From Proteobacteria bacterium UBA6921 (lineage in GTDB: Bacteria; Pseudomonadota; Gammaproteobacteria; SG8-11): a stretch of DNA of 22,199 nucleotides. Below, piece after piece: positions 1 to 8,285 of this stretch. The notes below the pieces were generated by a model, which searched no databases, was not told the origin of the DNA, and saw only the letters and a program-made list of their open reading frames with translations. The translations under genes were made by a program, and so were the position numbers. The first letter of the stretch is position 1. Each line of letters starts with the position of its first letter. The stretch spans positions 1 to 22,199 of the forward strand of contig DKAR01000220.1 in NCBI GenBank assembly GCA_002450895.1. Direction: 5' to 3'.

Positions 1-27
1 ACCTCCACCACCTCCACCACCACCCAT
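1..27 (-). CDS. N-terminus of a glycine-rich protein, cut by the window edge
   Basis: Only nine codons are inside the window: a start ATG at 27-25 followed by eight consecutive glycine codons. The start is supported by a good Shine-Dalgarno (AAGGAG on the minus strand, 39-34) six bases upstream and by a promoter-like element further upstream. The frame stays open to the edge. A run of Gly directly after Met has no signal-peptide character. The protein could be a Gly-rich structural or low-complexity polypeptide, or a Gly-rich leader. Its identity cannot be decided from nine codons. It is divergent from the oxygenase gene that starts at 333. Confidence 0.5.
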
Positions 28-332
28 AGCACTCTCCTTACTGTTTTGAGTGAATTTACGGGAACATCATCGTGTTGCCACGATACAGAAGGCCGCATTG
101 TATGTAAGTTTCTTGCTGGGGCAAATACGTAATTTTTGGACAAATTGCATCGCCCCGGCGCGAACGCAGGGGCGGTCATTAATCGGAATCGCGTGGCGTG
201 GGCTCGCTTCGCAGCGCGCGACCGCGCAAAGGCTGACTTGCGTTGAAGGTTGAATTGGGAGGATTTGATTGTTGAAATGGCGGGCGTGCCGCGCCGGGAG
301 ATGACGGCGCCAGTGTGACAAAGAGGCTCAAA
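28..332. other. Divergent intergenic region
   Basis: This is about 305 bases between the leftward Gly-rich gene and the rightward oxygenase gene. It holds the Shine-Dalgarno (34-39) and the candidate promoter (97-124) of the leftward gene. Short open frames occur on both strands, but their compositions are Arg/Ala/His-rich, as expected for chance frames in GC-rich DNA. I see no RNA gene or convincing repeat. Confidence 0.5.
97..124 (-). promoter_or_regulatory. Candidate sigma-70 promoter for the leftward Gly-rich gene
   Basis: On the minus strand TTGCCC (124-119) is followed after 16 bases by TACAAT (102-97). These match the -35 and -10 consensus well. The expected transcription start lies near 90, giving a leader of about 60 nt before the ATG at 27. 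This was identified by eye only. Confidence 0.4.
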
Positions 333-1148
333 ATGAACGACACAATGAATCTGCAACGAGTCCGCCAGGAGTCAATTAAGGGCGACGCGAGGCCGGGAGC
401 CCGCCTCTTAAGTCAATCCGTGGGGCCCTTTAGCGACTTTTCGCCGGTCCCGAGTGATCCGTGTTTCTGTGCCAGCGGCCGATCGTTCGGCAATTGCTGC
501 GGGTCCACGGCCGCTGAACGTCCCGCGCCGTTTGGAGTCTTCGTGCTGGAGAACTATCTCGAACCACAGCTCATCCAGGAACTGGCGGAATTTGCACGAA
601 CTGGCGTCGGCGAGCGGCTCATGGTCATCGATCGTGAAGCATCAACCGCCGACAATATCGTGAAGGTTGAAGACCCGCGCCGCGTGTCGGAGCGAATCGA
701 ACTTGGAACGCGACGCGAGGAACTCAACCAGCTGGTTGGAGGGATTTACTGCGACCTGGCAGTTCGATTCCTGGGCGTCACGCTCGATTGGTATGAAACT
801 CCGGAGGTGATGCGGTATCGTCCGGGCGGTCACTACGTCAAACACGCGGACAGTCAGAACATGGATCCGCAGACGCGACTGTGGTCAAAAGTCATCGATC
901 GCGACTTGAGCCTGCTGGTGTACCTCAACAATGAATACGAAGGCGGTGCACTGCGGTTCGACAAATTCAACTACACGCTGAGGCCTCGCGCCGGAATGGT
1001 AGTGTTATTTCCGTCGGATAATCGCTACGTTCACACGGCGCAGCAGGTCACCGCTGGCGAGCGCTATGTGATCGTGAGTTGGGCGGCGGTGAAGGGTATT
1101 CCCAAGGTGGGTTCCAAGCCGCCCGCGCCCGCGCTGTTCTTCAGCTAA
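333..1148 (+). CDS. 2OG-Fe(II) oxygenase (prolyl 4-hydroxylase-like) with N-terminal SEC-C motif
   Basis: This 271-residue protein is predicted to be a 2-oxoglutarate- and Fe(II)-dependent hydroxylase. Residues 44-57 form a SEC-C zinc motif (Cys44, Cys46, Cys55, Cys56, then Gly). The C-terminal half (about 150-252) has the double-stranded beta-helix signature: metal ligands His171-x-Asp173 and His234, and 2OG-binding Arg244 ten residues after the distal His. The sequence around YLNNEYEGGALRF is typical of the P4H family. No signal peptide is seen, so it is probably cytosolic. The start at 333 follows AGAGG (322-326); an in-frame GTG at 315 is an alternative. Its stop overlaps the stop of the convergent sulfotransferase-like gene, which also carries a SEC-C motif. 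The substrate is unknown; a protein residue is plausible from the P4H family but is inference. Confidence 0.85.
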   Translation: MNDTMNLQRVRQESIKGDARPGARLLSQSVGPFSDFSPVPSDPCFCASGRSFGNCCGSTAAERPAPFGVFVLENYLEPQLIQELAEFARTGVGERLMVIDREASTADNIVKVEDPRRVSERIELGTRREELNQLVGGIYCDLAVRFLGVTLDWYETPEVMRYRPGGHYVKHADSQNMDPQTRLWSKVIDRDLSLLVYLNNEYEGGALRFDKFNYTLRPRAGMVVLFPSDNRYVHTAQQVTAGERYVIVSWAAVKGIPKVGSKPPAPALFFS

Positions 1149-2326
1149 TCCGCGTGCAGCGCGCCGGGGAGCCGGCCGTCTGGATAAATCGATCCAAGCA
1201 ACGTGCGCGCACATTTTTCTGCCCGTTCGATCTCTGGCGCGAATTTGGTGCAGAGCCGGGCGATTTCGTTTTTTCGCTGCTGGGGACTATAAGAGAAGTC
1301 CGAATTTTTCGAGTACACCTTGAGGTGAGACTCGATCGCGGACTTCAGGGAAATGTCCGGGGACGGCGGCAATTCAAACAACCGGGCTGCGGCAAGGACG
1401 GTAGATTCGGGATCGGCCAGCATATCGCTGAACTCCAGTGATCGCAGTTGCGATTCACGCCCGCGCAGAGACTCCAAGTAGGCGGCGATATTGTAGGACC
1501 AATACACAGCGGCCATTTCAGCGTAATCTTCTTCGCCAATAACAAGCGAGTCCGGGATCGAAAGTGTTTCGCCACCAATCGCCCTGACGATGCGAACGCG
1601 ATCCTGAACCCAGGTTTTGCGATTCTCCGCCTTAAGGCAGCCGGTTACGAACTCGGCAAGCGGTGTATACATAAACAAGACGCGTATTTCACGACGCCAC
1701 GACAACAAGGGCGATATGAGGGCGTTCGCGTAGTCATTGGCCTTGATGACAACAGGCGTGTTCTCGTCATAACGACGCGACAAAATGTGAAACACCGTAT
1801 TCATCCACGCCGATTTTTCCGATTCCGGTGTCGTTTTGGATTTCACCAGATACATCAGATTTCCCAACGCATCGGGTTCGCGCAGCGGCAAGCTGCGATA
1901 GGCGGTGGCTAGCAGTTGCGACATCAGCGTTGAGCCGCAAAACGCAGTGTGAAAGATGAACCCGGTCCGATGCCACGGGGTCCGAGCGCCGGTGCGGCGC
2001 AAGAAGTCGAGCGCGGACGTTACGCGACACGCGCCCTTGATGCGCGCGGCGTCCAGAAAAACGCTGGCGTGGTACCAGTCCGGTGACATCTTGATCCACA
2101 AAACTTCATTTTGCTGGAACGCGATCCGAGCCGGAAAAAGATCCGGCGCATTCGCAACATTGCGAACGGCGCTCTCCAGTGGCGGGGTCGGCGCGGGTGT
2201 AACGGCGTCATCGGGTGCCGAGATCGTAAACTGCGGGGTCGCGGCACGGTCCGCGGACCCACAACACGCGGAAAAATCGAATCCACTATTGCACGGGCAG
2301 GGAAGGGCGGTTCCAGTCAGAGTCAT
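1145..2326 (-). CDS. Sulfotransferase-like protein with N-terminal SEC-C motif
   Basis: This 393-residue protein opens with a SEC-C motif (Cys10, Cys12, Cys21, Cys22, then Gly). A Pro/Ala-rich linker of about 40 residues follows. The body resembles the P-loop sulfotransferase fold. A PAPS 5'-phosphosulfate-loop-like segment lies around residues 122-137 (core FCGSTLMSQLL), with a beta-strand and Lys at VIKAND (193-198). A possible 3'-phosphate region spans 213-245, and a late conserved-looking YSK...YSPQQR segment spans 338-351. In sulfotransferases these bind PAPS; here the assignment is moderate because the family is divergent. I chose the ATG at 2326 because it sits just before the SEC-C motif; a GTG at 2365 would add 13 residues. 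No strong ribosome site is seen for either. Its last four bases overlap the convergent oxygenase gene, so the two are not co-transcribed. Confidence 0.72.
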   Translation of the reverse strand: MTLTGTALPCPCNSGFDFSACCGSADRAATPQFTISAPDDAVTPAPTPPLESAVRNVANAPDLFPARIAFQQNEVLWIKMSPDWYHASVFLDAARIKGACRVTSALDFLRRTGARTPWHRTGFIFHTAFCGSTLMSQLLATAYRSLPLREPDALGNLMYLVKSKTTPESEKSAWMNTVFHILSRRYDENTPVVIKANDYANALISPLLSWRREIRVLFMYTPLAEFVTGCLKAENRKTWVQDRVRIVRAIGGETLSIPDSLVIGEEDYAEMAAVYWSYNIAAYLESLRGRESQLRSLEFSDMLADPESTVLAAARLFELPPSPDISLKSAIESHLKVYSKNSDFSYSPQQRKNEIARLCTKFAPEIERAEKCARTLLGSIYPDGRLPGALHAD

Positions 2327-2600
2327 TGCATATCCGTCGTGCCAGATTCCGCAGACGGTAGCCACCGAAGCTGGACCCCGTCAAGTTGATGCCGGAGTCC
2401 CGTCACATGGCCGCTGGCACCCGGACCCGTTAGCGCGCTGGACCAGCCGCTCCGTTGCCGCGGTTTTGAATCGCGGTTTGCACCGAGATATTCGCCTTTT
2501 TTAAGGACCTTTTCGCAATTTCAATTTACGGAAATTTCGCGCTCAAAACCGTCCGGGCGCGGCCGATGTATCCCACATTGATTGTGACGAGGTTTTTTCA

Positions 2601-3953
2601 ATGTCGAGCTTTAAGGCTGTCCTGGACTTTCTGGACCAGCAGGCTGTTCCGCACCAGGTAATCCCCGTAACAGATTCTTCAGCGATCGACCGTAGTCGCT
2701 GGGTCCGCCCCGTGCTTTTCCGGGATCTGGACGGATTTGCACTGGTGATTTCCCCGCTCGACGAATTTCTGGATATCGAAGCGCTGCGCGGCGCGACGGG
2801 GCGCGAATTGCGCCCGGTCTTCACTGAAATACGCGCGGACTTCCTGAACAACCACGGCGGTGCCGATTTATTCCCGTTGGGCGCAATTTACAAAGTGCCC
2901 ACGTTCATTCAACGCGATATTCCGCGCGACGGTCCGCTGGGAATCGTCGATGGCGATAACATCAATCGCATTGAAATGGATGCTGGCAACTTCTGGCAGT
3001 TGCAGTTCGAGCCGACGGACATCGCCTTTACCACACCCGTCACTGCTGCGTTGATCGAGGAGCGCATTCAGCGTCACGCGTTCAGTCGCAAGCGAATTGA
3101 AGCGATGCTGGGCGACGTCGAGGGACTTCCTGCAATGCCGGAAATGTCCACGCGTATCCTGCAGGTCACCGGCGATCCGGATTCCGACGCGACGGATCTG
3201 GCGCGCGTTATCGAAGTCGATCCCAGCCTTTCGGCGCAGATTATCAGCTACGCAACGTCGGCGTTCTATGGATACCGCGGCGAAATTTCATCTGTTCGCG
3301 ATGCGATTTCACGTGTTCTTGGTTTCGATCTGGTCGCCAATATCGCCCTTGGAATCGCAATCGGTACGGGATTCCGCGTCACCGCGGACGGCCCCATCGG
3401 TCTGAGTGCGTTCTGGCGACATGCGGTTTACACGTCGGCGCTGGCCGAAAGAATTTCCAAGGCGGTTCCACGCGATCGTGGCGTGAAGTCCGGCATGGCC
3501 TACCTGAGCGGCCTGCTGCACGACTTCGGTTTCCTGCTCCTGGGTCATTTGATGCCGGATGTATTCAAGGCACTGAACCAGGCCATCGCCGCCAATCCGA
3601 CCATCGAGGTGACAACGCTGGAAGACCTGGTGGTTGGTTTCCGGCACACGGATATGGGCGATCAGTTATTACAGCAGTGGAAAATTCATGATGAAGCGGT
3701 ATTAGCCGCGCGGCACCACCACAATCCGGACTATCGTGACGAGATGGCGGCCTACGCGCATTTGACTCTTGTCGCAGAACATTTGTTGCATGAACACGGC
3801 GTCGTCAGTGACAGCAGCTTCGGCCCCGTGCCGGAGTCGACGCTGGCCTTGTTAGGACTGACGGAGCAGGCCATTGCCAAGGCGGCGCGGCCAGTGCTTG
3901 AAGCCTGCGCAGGACTCGACACGTTGGCCCAGATGCTGGGCCAAAAATCATAA
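2601..3953 (+). CDS. YbaK-like deacylase domain fused to HDOD signalling domain
   Basis: This 450-residue, two-domain protein has no signal peptide. Residues 1-150 resemble the YbaK/ProX aminoacyl-tRNA deacylase fold; the FPLGAIYKVPTFIQ segment (91-104) is characteristic. Residues about 165-390 form an HDOD domain, opening with GLPAMPEMSTRIL and carrying IEVDPSLSAQIISYA (204-218), a typical helix for this family. An HD pair (His307, Asp308) survives in LLHDFG, but HDOD proteins generally lack HD hydrolase activity and act in signalling. Start: ATG 2601 after ACGAGG with good spacing. The next gene, 57 bases downstream on the same strand, encodes a GGDEF/EAL protein, which supports a signalling role. 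Whether the N-terminal domain edits mischarged tRNA or only binds a ligand is not visible. Confidence 0.85.
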   Translation: MSSFKAVLDFLDQQAVPHQVIPVTDSSAIDRSRWVRPVLFRDLDGFALVISPLDEFLDIEALRGATGRELRPVFTEIRADFLNNHGGADLFPLGAIYKVPTFIQRDIPRDGPLGIVDGDNINRIEMDAGNFWQLQFEPTDIAFTTPVTAALIEERIQRHAFSRKRIEAMLGDVEGLPAMPEMSTRILQVTGDPDSDATDLARVIEVDPSLSAQIISYATSAFYGYRGEISSVRDAISRVLGFDLVANIALGIAIGTGFRVTADGPIGLSAFWRHAVYTSALAERISKAVPRDRGVKSGMAYLSGLLHDFGFLLLGHLMPDVFKALNQAIAANPTIEVTTLEDLVVGFRHTDMGDQLLQQWKIHDEAVLAARHHHNPDYRDEMAAYAHLTLVAEHLLHEHGVVSDSSFGPVPESTLALLGLTEQAIAKAARPVLEACAGLDTLAQMLGQKS

Positions 3954-4010
3954 AGCGCGCGGGATTACTACCGATATAAACCGCACGTAGTCGCATTGAG
4001 GGGAGACAGT

Positions 4011-5759
4011 ATGGCGACGCCTTCCGGCCTTCGCATTCTATTGGTCGAAAAAGACATCGCTGCGGCGGATCGTCTCACCGCCACTCTTAAAGACATATTT
4101 CCGGATTGCCTTACTGTTAACTCCGTCCAGTGGTCGGGCGACGCGCTGCGCTTCGTGCAGAGCGAAACCTGCTCCGTGGTTTTGATGTCGCTTGGAGGGC
4201 CCCGCGAAATCGACGGTGTTGTAGCGTTGAAAGCCGCGGCTCCCGGCGTGCCGCTGATTGCGATCATCGCGGAAGACGATGAATCATTTGCGCTCAGCGT
4301 TCTCAAGGCCGGAGCTCAGGATTGCCTTTACGCCTGCCAAATGGGCCCGCAATTGTTGTCCCGCAGCATTCGCTACACGCTGGAGCGCGCCCACGCACAA
4401 GAGCAAATCGCGTATCTCGCCCAGTATGACGCGGTCACGGGGTTGCCGAACCGCGTCCTGTTTCGTGACCGACTCGAACATGCGCTCGCGCAAGCGCAAC
4501 GCAAGCGCGCGCGAATCGCGGTTGTCTCGATTGATCTTGATCACTTCAAGTCCGTCAATGACCTGCTGGGCCATGAAATTGCGGACCGGCTGCTTTGCGA
4601 TATTGCCGAGCGTATCAAGGGGCAGATTCGGCGCGGCGACACGCTGGCGCGCATGGGCGGAGATGAATTCATGATCATCCTCGAAGACATACGGGATTTT
4701 TCGGATGCGGCCAACGTCGCGCAGAAAATTCTCGACGTGATGGCGCGCGCGTTTGTAATTCAGGGCGAAGAGATGTTCCTGACGACCAGCATTGGCATCG
4801 CGTCGTATCCCGCCAGTGGCATCGAGTCCACGCAGCTGATCAAGAACGCGGACGCTGCACTGTATGCAGCGAAACGCAGCGGTCGCGGCTGTTACCGTTT
4901 CTACGATCCCACAATGAATGAGTATGCAGACGAGCGTTTGAAGACGCTGACGCGGCTGCGCCATGCGATTTCGCGTGAAGAATTTGTACTTCACTATCAA
5001 CCCGTCGTCGACGCGCGCAGCCAGTCCGTGATCGGATTTGAGGCGCTGTTGCGTTGGAACGATCCAAAACGCGGTCTGGTCAGTCCGGGAGAATTTGTCG
5101 GCCTGCTTGAAGATACCGGCTTGATCATCGAGGTGGGCAACTGGGTATTGCGCACCGCGTGTGAACAGCAAAAATTGTGGAAAGAGATCGGGCTGGGTTC
5201 GTTCAAGATGGCAGTGAATGTTTCGGCGCGCCAGTTTCGTCAGCGGGATTTCGTTGGAACCGTGGCGCTGATCGTACAGGACACGGGCATGGATCCGCAC
5301 GACTTGCAGCTCGAAATCACCGAATCACTGTTGATCGACAACATGACGGCAGCGGCCGCGAAGCTGCGCGCCTTGCACACCATCGGCGTTCGATTTTCCA
5401 TCGATGATTTTGGCACCGGATATTCGTCGCTGAATTATCTGAAGCGTTTTCCACTTTACGCGATCAAGGTGGATCGCTCGTTCATGGAAAATATTTCCGA
5501 AGGGCGGGATGAAGACGCCATCGTGAATGCGATCATTTCGTTGGGGCACAGCTTGCGCATGAAGGTCGTTGCCGAAGGTGTCGAAACAGAAGCACAGATC
5601 CGGTTCCTAGCTGAAAACGGCTGTGATTGCCTGCAAGGTTATTACTACGCGACACCGATGGCCGCGGCAGATGTTGAGAAGTGGCTGCAGAACCGTACCG
5701 CTGAGGGTGATAAATCGGCCGGTCTGCGTTTCCTCGGGCGCGATGCTGCCGCGGGCTGA
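4011..5759 (+). CDS. Receiver-like/GGDEF/EAL c-di-GMP protein
   Basis: This 582-residue cytosolic protein has a receiver-like fold at residues 7-125, GGDEF at about 135-300 and EAL at about 315-565. The cyclase motif is intact (GGDEF, 216-220) with an inhibitory-site-type RxxD (207-210) five residues upstream. The phosphodiesterase motifs are intact: EAL 344-346, DDFGTG 465-470, Lys486 and EGVET 522-526. It could make or degrade c-di-GMP; the net direction cannot be read from sequence. The receiver domain is degenerate. The position of the phospho-accepting Asp holds Ser60 (VVLMSLG), and no conserved Lys follows the last strand, so it is unlikely to be phosphorylated in the usual way. The start at 4011 follows GAGGGGAG; an in-frame TTG at 3996 is less likely. 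The gene probably shares a transcript with the HDOD gene and ends six bases before the convergent gspB. Confidence 0.92.
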   Translation: MATPSGLRILLVEKDIAAADRLTATLKDIFPDCLTVNSVQWSGDALRFVQSETCSVVLMSLGGPREIDGVVALKAAAPGVPLIAIIAEDDESFALSVLKAGAQDCLYACQMGPQLLSRSIRYTLERAHAQEQIAYLAQYDAVTGLPNRVLFRDRLEHALAQAQRKRARIAVVSIDLDHFKSVNDLLGHEIADRLLCDIAERIKGQIRRGDTLARMGGDEFMIILEDIRDFSDAANVAQKILDVMARAFVIQGEEMFLTTSIGIASYPASGIESTQLIKNADAALYAAKRSGRGCYRFYDPTMNEYADERLKTLTRLRHAISREEFVLHYQPVVDARSQSVIGFEALLRWNDPKRGLVSPGEFVGLLEDTGLIIEVGNWVLRTACEQQKLWKEIGLGSFKMAVNVSARQFRQRDFVGTVALIVQDTGMDPHDLQLEITESLLIDNMTAAAAKLRALHTIGVRFSIDDFGTGYSSLNYLKRFPLYAIKVDRSFMENISEGRDEDAIVNAIISLGHSLRMKVVAEGVETEAQIRFLAENGCDCLQGYYYATPMAAADVEKWLQNRTAEGDKSAGLRFLGRDAAAG

Positions 5760-5765
5760 CGCACG

Positions 5766-6527
5766 CTAGTATTGAACGAGTACGCGAAAGCGCTCGCCGC
5801 GATAAGACAGCACCATTCCTTCCTTCGTAATCCGTTCCAGGCGCAATCCCGCCGCAATATCCTCACCCTCGTGATAGCGGTGCAGATTGATCATGACGAA
5901 CCGGCTGTCCGGCGTATCGTCGTACACATGGACATCGACGCGTATCGGAGGCAAGGCCTGCTGGATTTCCGGGCGCAATTCAATTTGCAGCGGAATCTCC
6001 GATAGCGGCGGAAACTTTGCGACCGGCGGCTCCGGCGGCGGGGCGACGGGTGCTTCCGCTTTTTCCCGGGCGGATTGTTCTTCCATTTCCTTTGCACGGG
6101 CTTGCTGCTGCAATTCGGCATCCGTCATCAGTGGCAGTGACTGCGGCGTGACGATGGGTTTGGCGGGTTGAATATTTGCCAGCGGATCCGGTGGCGGCAC
6201 GGGCTTGGGCTCTTCCACCACCGGCGGCGGTGCGGTTTCCGGGATTGACGATGCAGCGGTGGTGGTTGCTGCTTCAGGGGCGTCCGAGGCCTCCGGGGTT
6301 TCCAGGGCGACCGGTGCCGGCGGTGCAGTTTCTTTTTTGTTTAGCGACGACCACACCAGCAGTCCGGCGAGCAGCGCGTTGAATACCACGGCGAGCAGCG
6401 CGATCCACAACCACGGGTTTCCGGGTGGCACGCCCGCGACCGGAGTTGAGCTTCCTTCAACAGCGGGCGCCGCTCCGCGCTTGCGTTCACGCTCTGCCTT
6501 GTTGAGTGCATCCAGAATGTACGACAT
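5766..6527 (-). CDS. gspB: GspB, type II secretion assembly protein
   Basis: This 253-residue inner-membrane protein has the family layout: a short cytosolic N-terminus beginning MSYILDALNKAERERKRG, one membrane helix (about 39-60), a long Pro/Ala/Glu-rich periplasmic linker (about 65-185) and a C-terminal GspB domain (about 185-253, ending RGERFRVLVQY). GspB works with the GspA ATPase to insert the outer-membrane secretin of the type II system across the peptidoglycan. The start codon lies three bases after the stop of gspA, so the two are one operon and probably translationally coupled. No other gsp gene is in the window, so the pair is separate from any main secretion operon. The stop sits six bases from the convergent GGDEF/EAL gene. 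Confidence 0.9.
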   Translation of the reverse strand: MSYILDALNKAERERKRGAAPAVEGSSTPVAGVPPGNPWLWIALLAVVFNALLAGLLVWSSLNKKETAPPAPVALETPEASDAPEAATTTAASSIPETAPPPVVEEPKPVPPPDPLANIQPAKPIVTPQSLPLMTDAELQQQARAKEMEEQSAREKAEAPVAPPPEPPVAKFPPLSEIPLQIELRPEIQQALPPIRVDVHVYDDTPDSRFVMINLHRYHEGEDIAAGLRLERITKEGMVLSYRGERFRVLVQY

Positions 6528-6530
6528 GCG

Positions 6531-8285
6531 CTAGGGAACCGCCGGTGGCATCAAGCGAGGTTGCCCGGTTTCGGCCACTGCACCGAGAAGGGCGATCATC
6601 GTCTGCTCGCCCGCAATGCCGTCGGCAGGCAAACCCATTTTGCTCTGGAATGATTTAACACGCGCCTTCAGCGCAGCGTCGAATTCCGTGACTGCGGGTG
6701 CATCGGATCCTTCCACCCGGTTGAGCGCGGCGCTGAGCCACCGAACCGAGGATCCCTGCATGCCCGGCGCAATCATTTTTGTGCCAATCGATGGACGCGC
6801 CCACACGACAAGGGAGTCTCCTCGCCAAAACGGCTGCAACTCACTGGAACCGACCAGGTAGACTTGATTCCCGAAGCGCAGTTCCAATTCGGTGCCATTG
6901 ACGCGCGCTATGACGGCGAAGATATTCGCACCGCTTGCCGTTTCGAGTTTGAGCAAGGCCGGGTGGTTCATCGACTTGAGTTGCGAAATTGTGGCGGTTC
7001 CGGTCGTGCAATAAAGATTGAACGCGACCGCTCGATCGCAGGGGGTCATTCCAGACGCCGTCGCGTAGTTCTTTGACCACAACGCCAGCAGCGTGCTCAT
7101 GCCACGATCGAGCGAAACCTCAATTCCCGGCGTGTGCATGGCTTCGGCAAAATCTGCGGGCACGGCGGTGGGTGCTTGCGGTGCCGCGGGAATCACCGTT
7201 GTGACGGGCGCAGTTTCGTCCGCCACGGGGGGCGTTGCCGCCGGCGCGACCGGCGAGCTCGCTGCCGGGGGAGCTACGGCTGGCGTGCTTTGCCGATTCG
7301 ACATCCAACGAACACCCAGGGCGATCATGCTTCCAATCAATACGACGCCGATCGCAATGGCGATCCAGCGCGAATTCGATGAAACCTGTTGTGCCGTTTC
7401 GTCGCCGAGCACTTCCGCGGTCGCGCGCAGCACGATCCGGCGATCGATGACGCGCTGATTTTCCGAATAGGCACCAAGCAAAGCCCGGTCAGAAATGACA
7501 TTGATGATTCGGGGCACGCCTTTCGATGCGCGATGGATCATGCGCAACGCCGCGTCGGAAAAAAGATGTTGTGTAAACCCGGCAACGGCGAGGCGGTGCT
7601 TGACCATTTCCGCAGTCTCCCGCTCGGACAGCGGGAGCAGGTGGTAGCGGGCTGTGATGCGCTGCGCGAGCTGGCGCAGATCCTTTCGATCCAGCATCAG
7701 GCGCAGTTCCGGCTGGCCGACGAGGATGATCTGCAGCAATTTCTCTTTGGTGGTTTCCAGATTCGTCAGCAGGCGGATCTGTTCCAGCACGCCGATTTCG
7801 AGATTCTGCGCTTCATCGATCAGCACGAGGGTTCTTTCGCCGCGCGTATGGGCGACAAGCAAGTGTGTATTCAGCGCATCGGTCAGTGCCTTGATGCTCG
7901 AGTTGTCGCCGCTGCGAGGGACGCCGAGTTCGTCGCAGATGGACTGGACGAATTCCAGCGCGGTCTGTTTCGGATTCAGCACGATGGCTGCGTTGACGTT
8001 CGGTGGCAGTTGGGCCAGAAGCGCCCGGGTCAGGGTCGTCTTGCCCGTTCCAACCTCGCCCGTCAGCTGCACGAATCCGCCGCCTTGCTTTACCGCAAAC
8101 AGCAGGTGCGCCAGGGCGTCCCGGTGCCTTTGGCTCATGAACAGGAAGCGCGGGTCGGGAGTAATCGCGAACGGGCTTTCTGACAGTCCGTAATATTCCG
8201 CGTAAATGTGGCCCAGGGCCGCGCTTGGATCTGTGGACGGCGCGACAGCGGGTTCGGAATTATTGAGTGGCGGGGCGGCGGACAT
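6531..8285 (-). CDS. gspA: GspA/ExeA-like AAA ATPase with peptidoglycan-binding domain
   Basis: This 584-residue protein has an N-terminal AAA ATPase of the ExeA type. It opens with YYGLSESPFAITPDPRFLF, with Walker A GEVGTGKTT (76-84) and Walker B LVLIDEAQ (153-160). A single membrane helix follows at about 307-325, then a Pro/Ala-rich linker. The periplasmic part ends in a PG_binding_1-like repeat (about 525-575). In known GspA proteins ATP hydrolysis inside and peptidoglycan binding outside help the secretin assemble. Start: ATG 8285 precedes the conserved region by about 25 residues and has only a weak ribosome site. The frame is open further upstream to 8510, but that stretch overlaps the divergent CBS gene and looks like chance coding. 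gspB follows after three bases. Confidence 0.88.
   Translation of the reverse strand: MSAAPPLNNSEPAVAPSTDPSAALGHIYAEYYGLSESPFAITPDPRFLFMSQRHRDALAHLLFAVKQGGGFVQLTGEVGTGKTTLTRALLAQLPPNVNAAIVLNPKQTALEFVQSICDELGVPRSGDNSSIKALTDALNTHLLVAHTRGERTLVLIDEAQNLEIGVLEQIRLLTNLETTKEKLLQIILVGQPELRLMLDRKDLRQLAQRITARYHLLPLSERETAEMVKHRLAVAGFTQHLFSDAALRMIHRASKGVPRIINVISDRALLGAYSENQRVIDRRIVLRATAEVLGDETAQQVSSNSRWIAIAIGVVLIGSMIALGVRWMSNRQSTPAVAPPAASSPVAPAATPPVADETAPVTTVIPAAPQAPTAVPADFAEAMHTPGIEVSLDRGMSTLLALWSKNYATASGMTPCDRAVAFNLYCTTGTATISQLKSMNHPALLKLETASGANIFAVIARVNGTELELRFGNQVYLVGSSELQPFWRGDSLVVWARPSIGTKMIAPGMQGSSVRWLSAALNRVEGSDAPAVTEFDAALKARVKSFQSKMGLPADGIAGEQTMIALLGAVAETGQPRLMPPAVP

Noticed and set aside
67..321. 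Minus-strand open frame of 84 codons in the first intergenic region
   Set aside because: It lies upstream of the Gly-rich gene, covers its candidate promoter, has a His/Arg/Ala-rich composition and no ribosome site.
2465..2485. CCGCG/CGCGG inverted repeat and CGCGGTTT direct repeat before the HDOD gene
   Set aside because: The 5-base arms are too short to separate from chance in GC-rich DNA.
4284..5300. Long minus-strand open frame of 338 codons inside the GGDEF/EAL gene
   Set aside because: It is the antisense shadow of a strong coding gene; its composition is unlike a folded protein and it has no motif.
7389..8183. Plus-strand open frame of 264 codons opposite gspA
   Set aside because: It is an antisense shadow of the AAA ATPase coding sequence; Gln/Arg/His-rich with no start signal.
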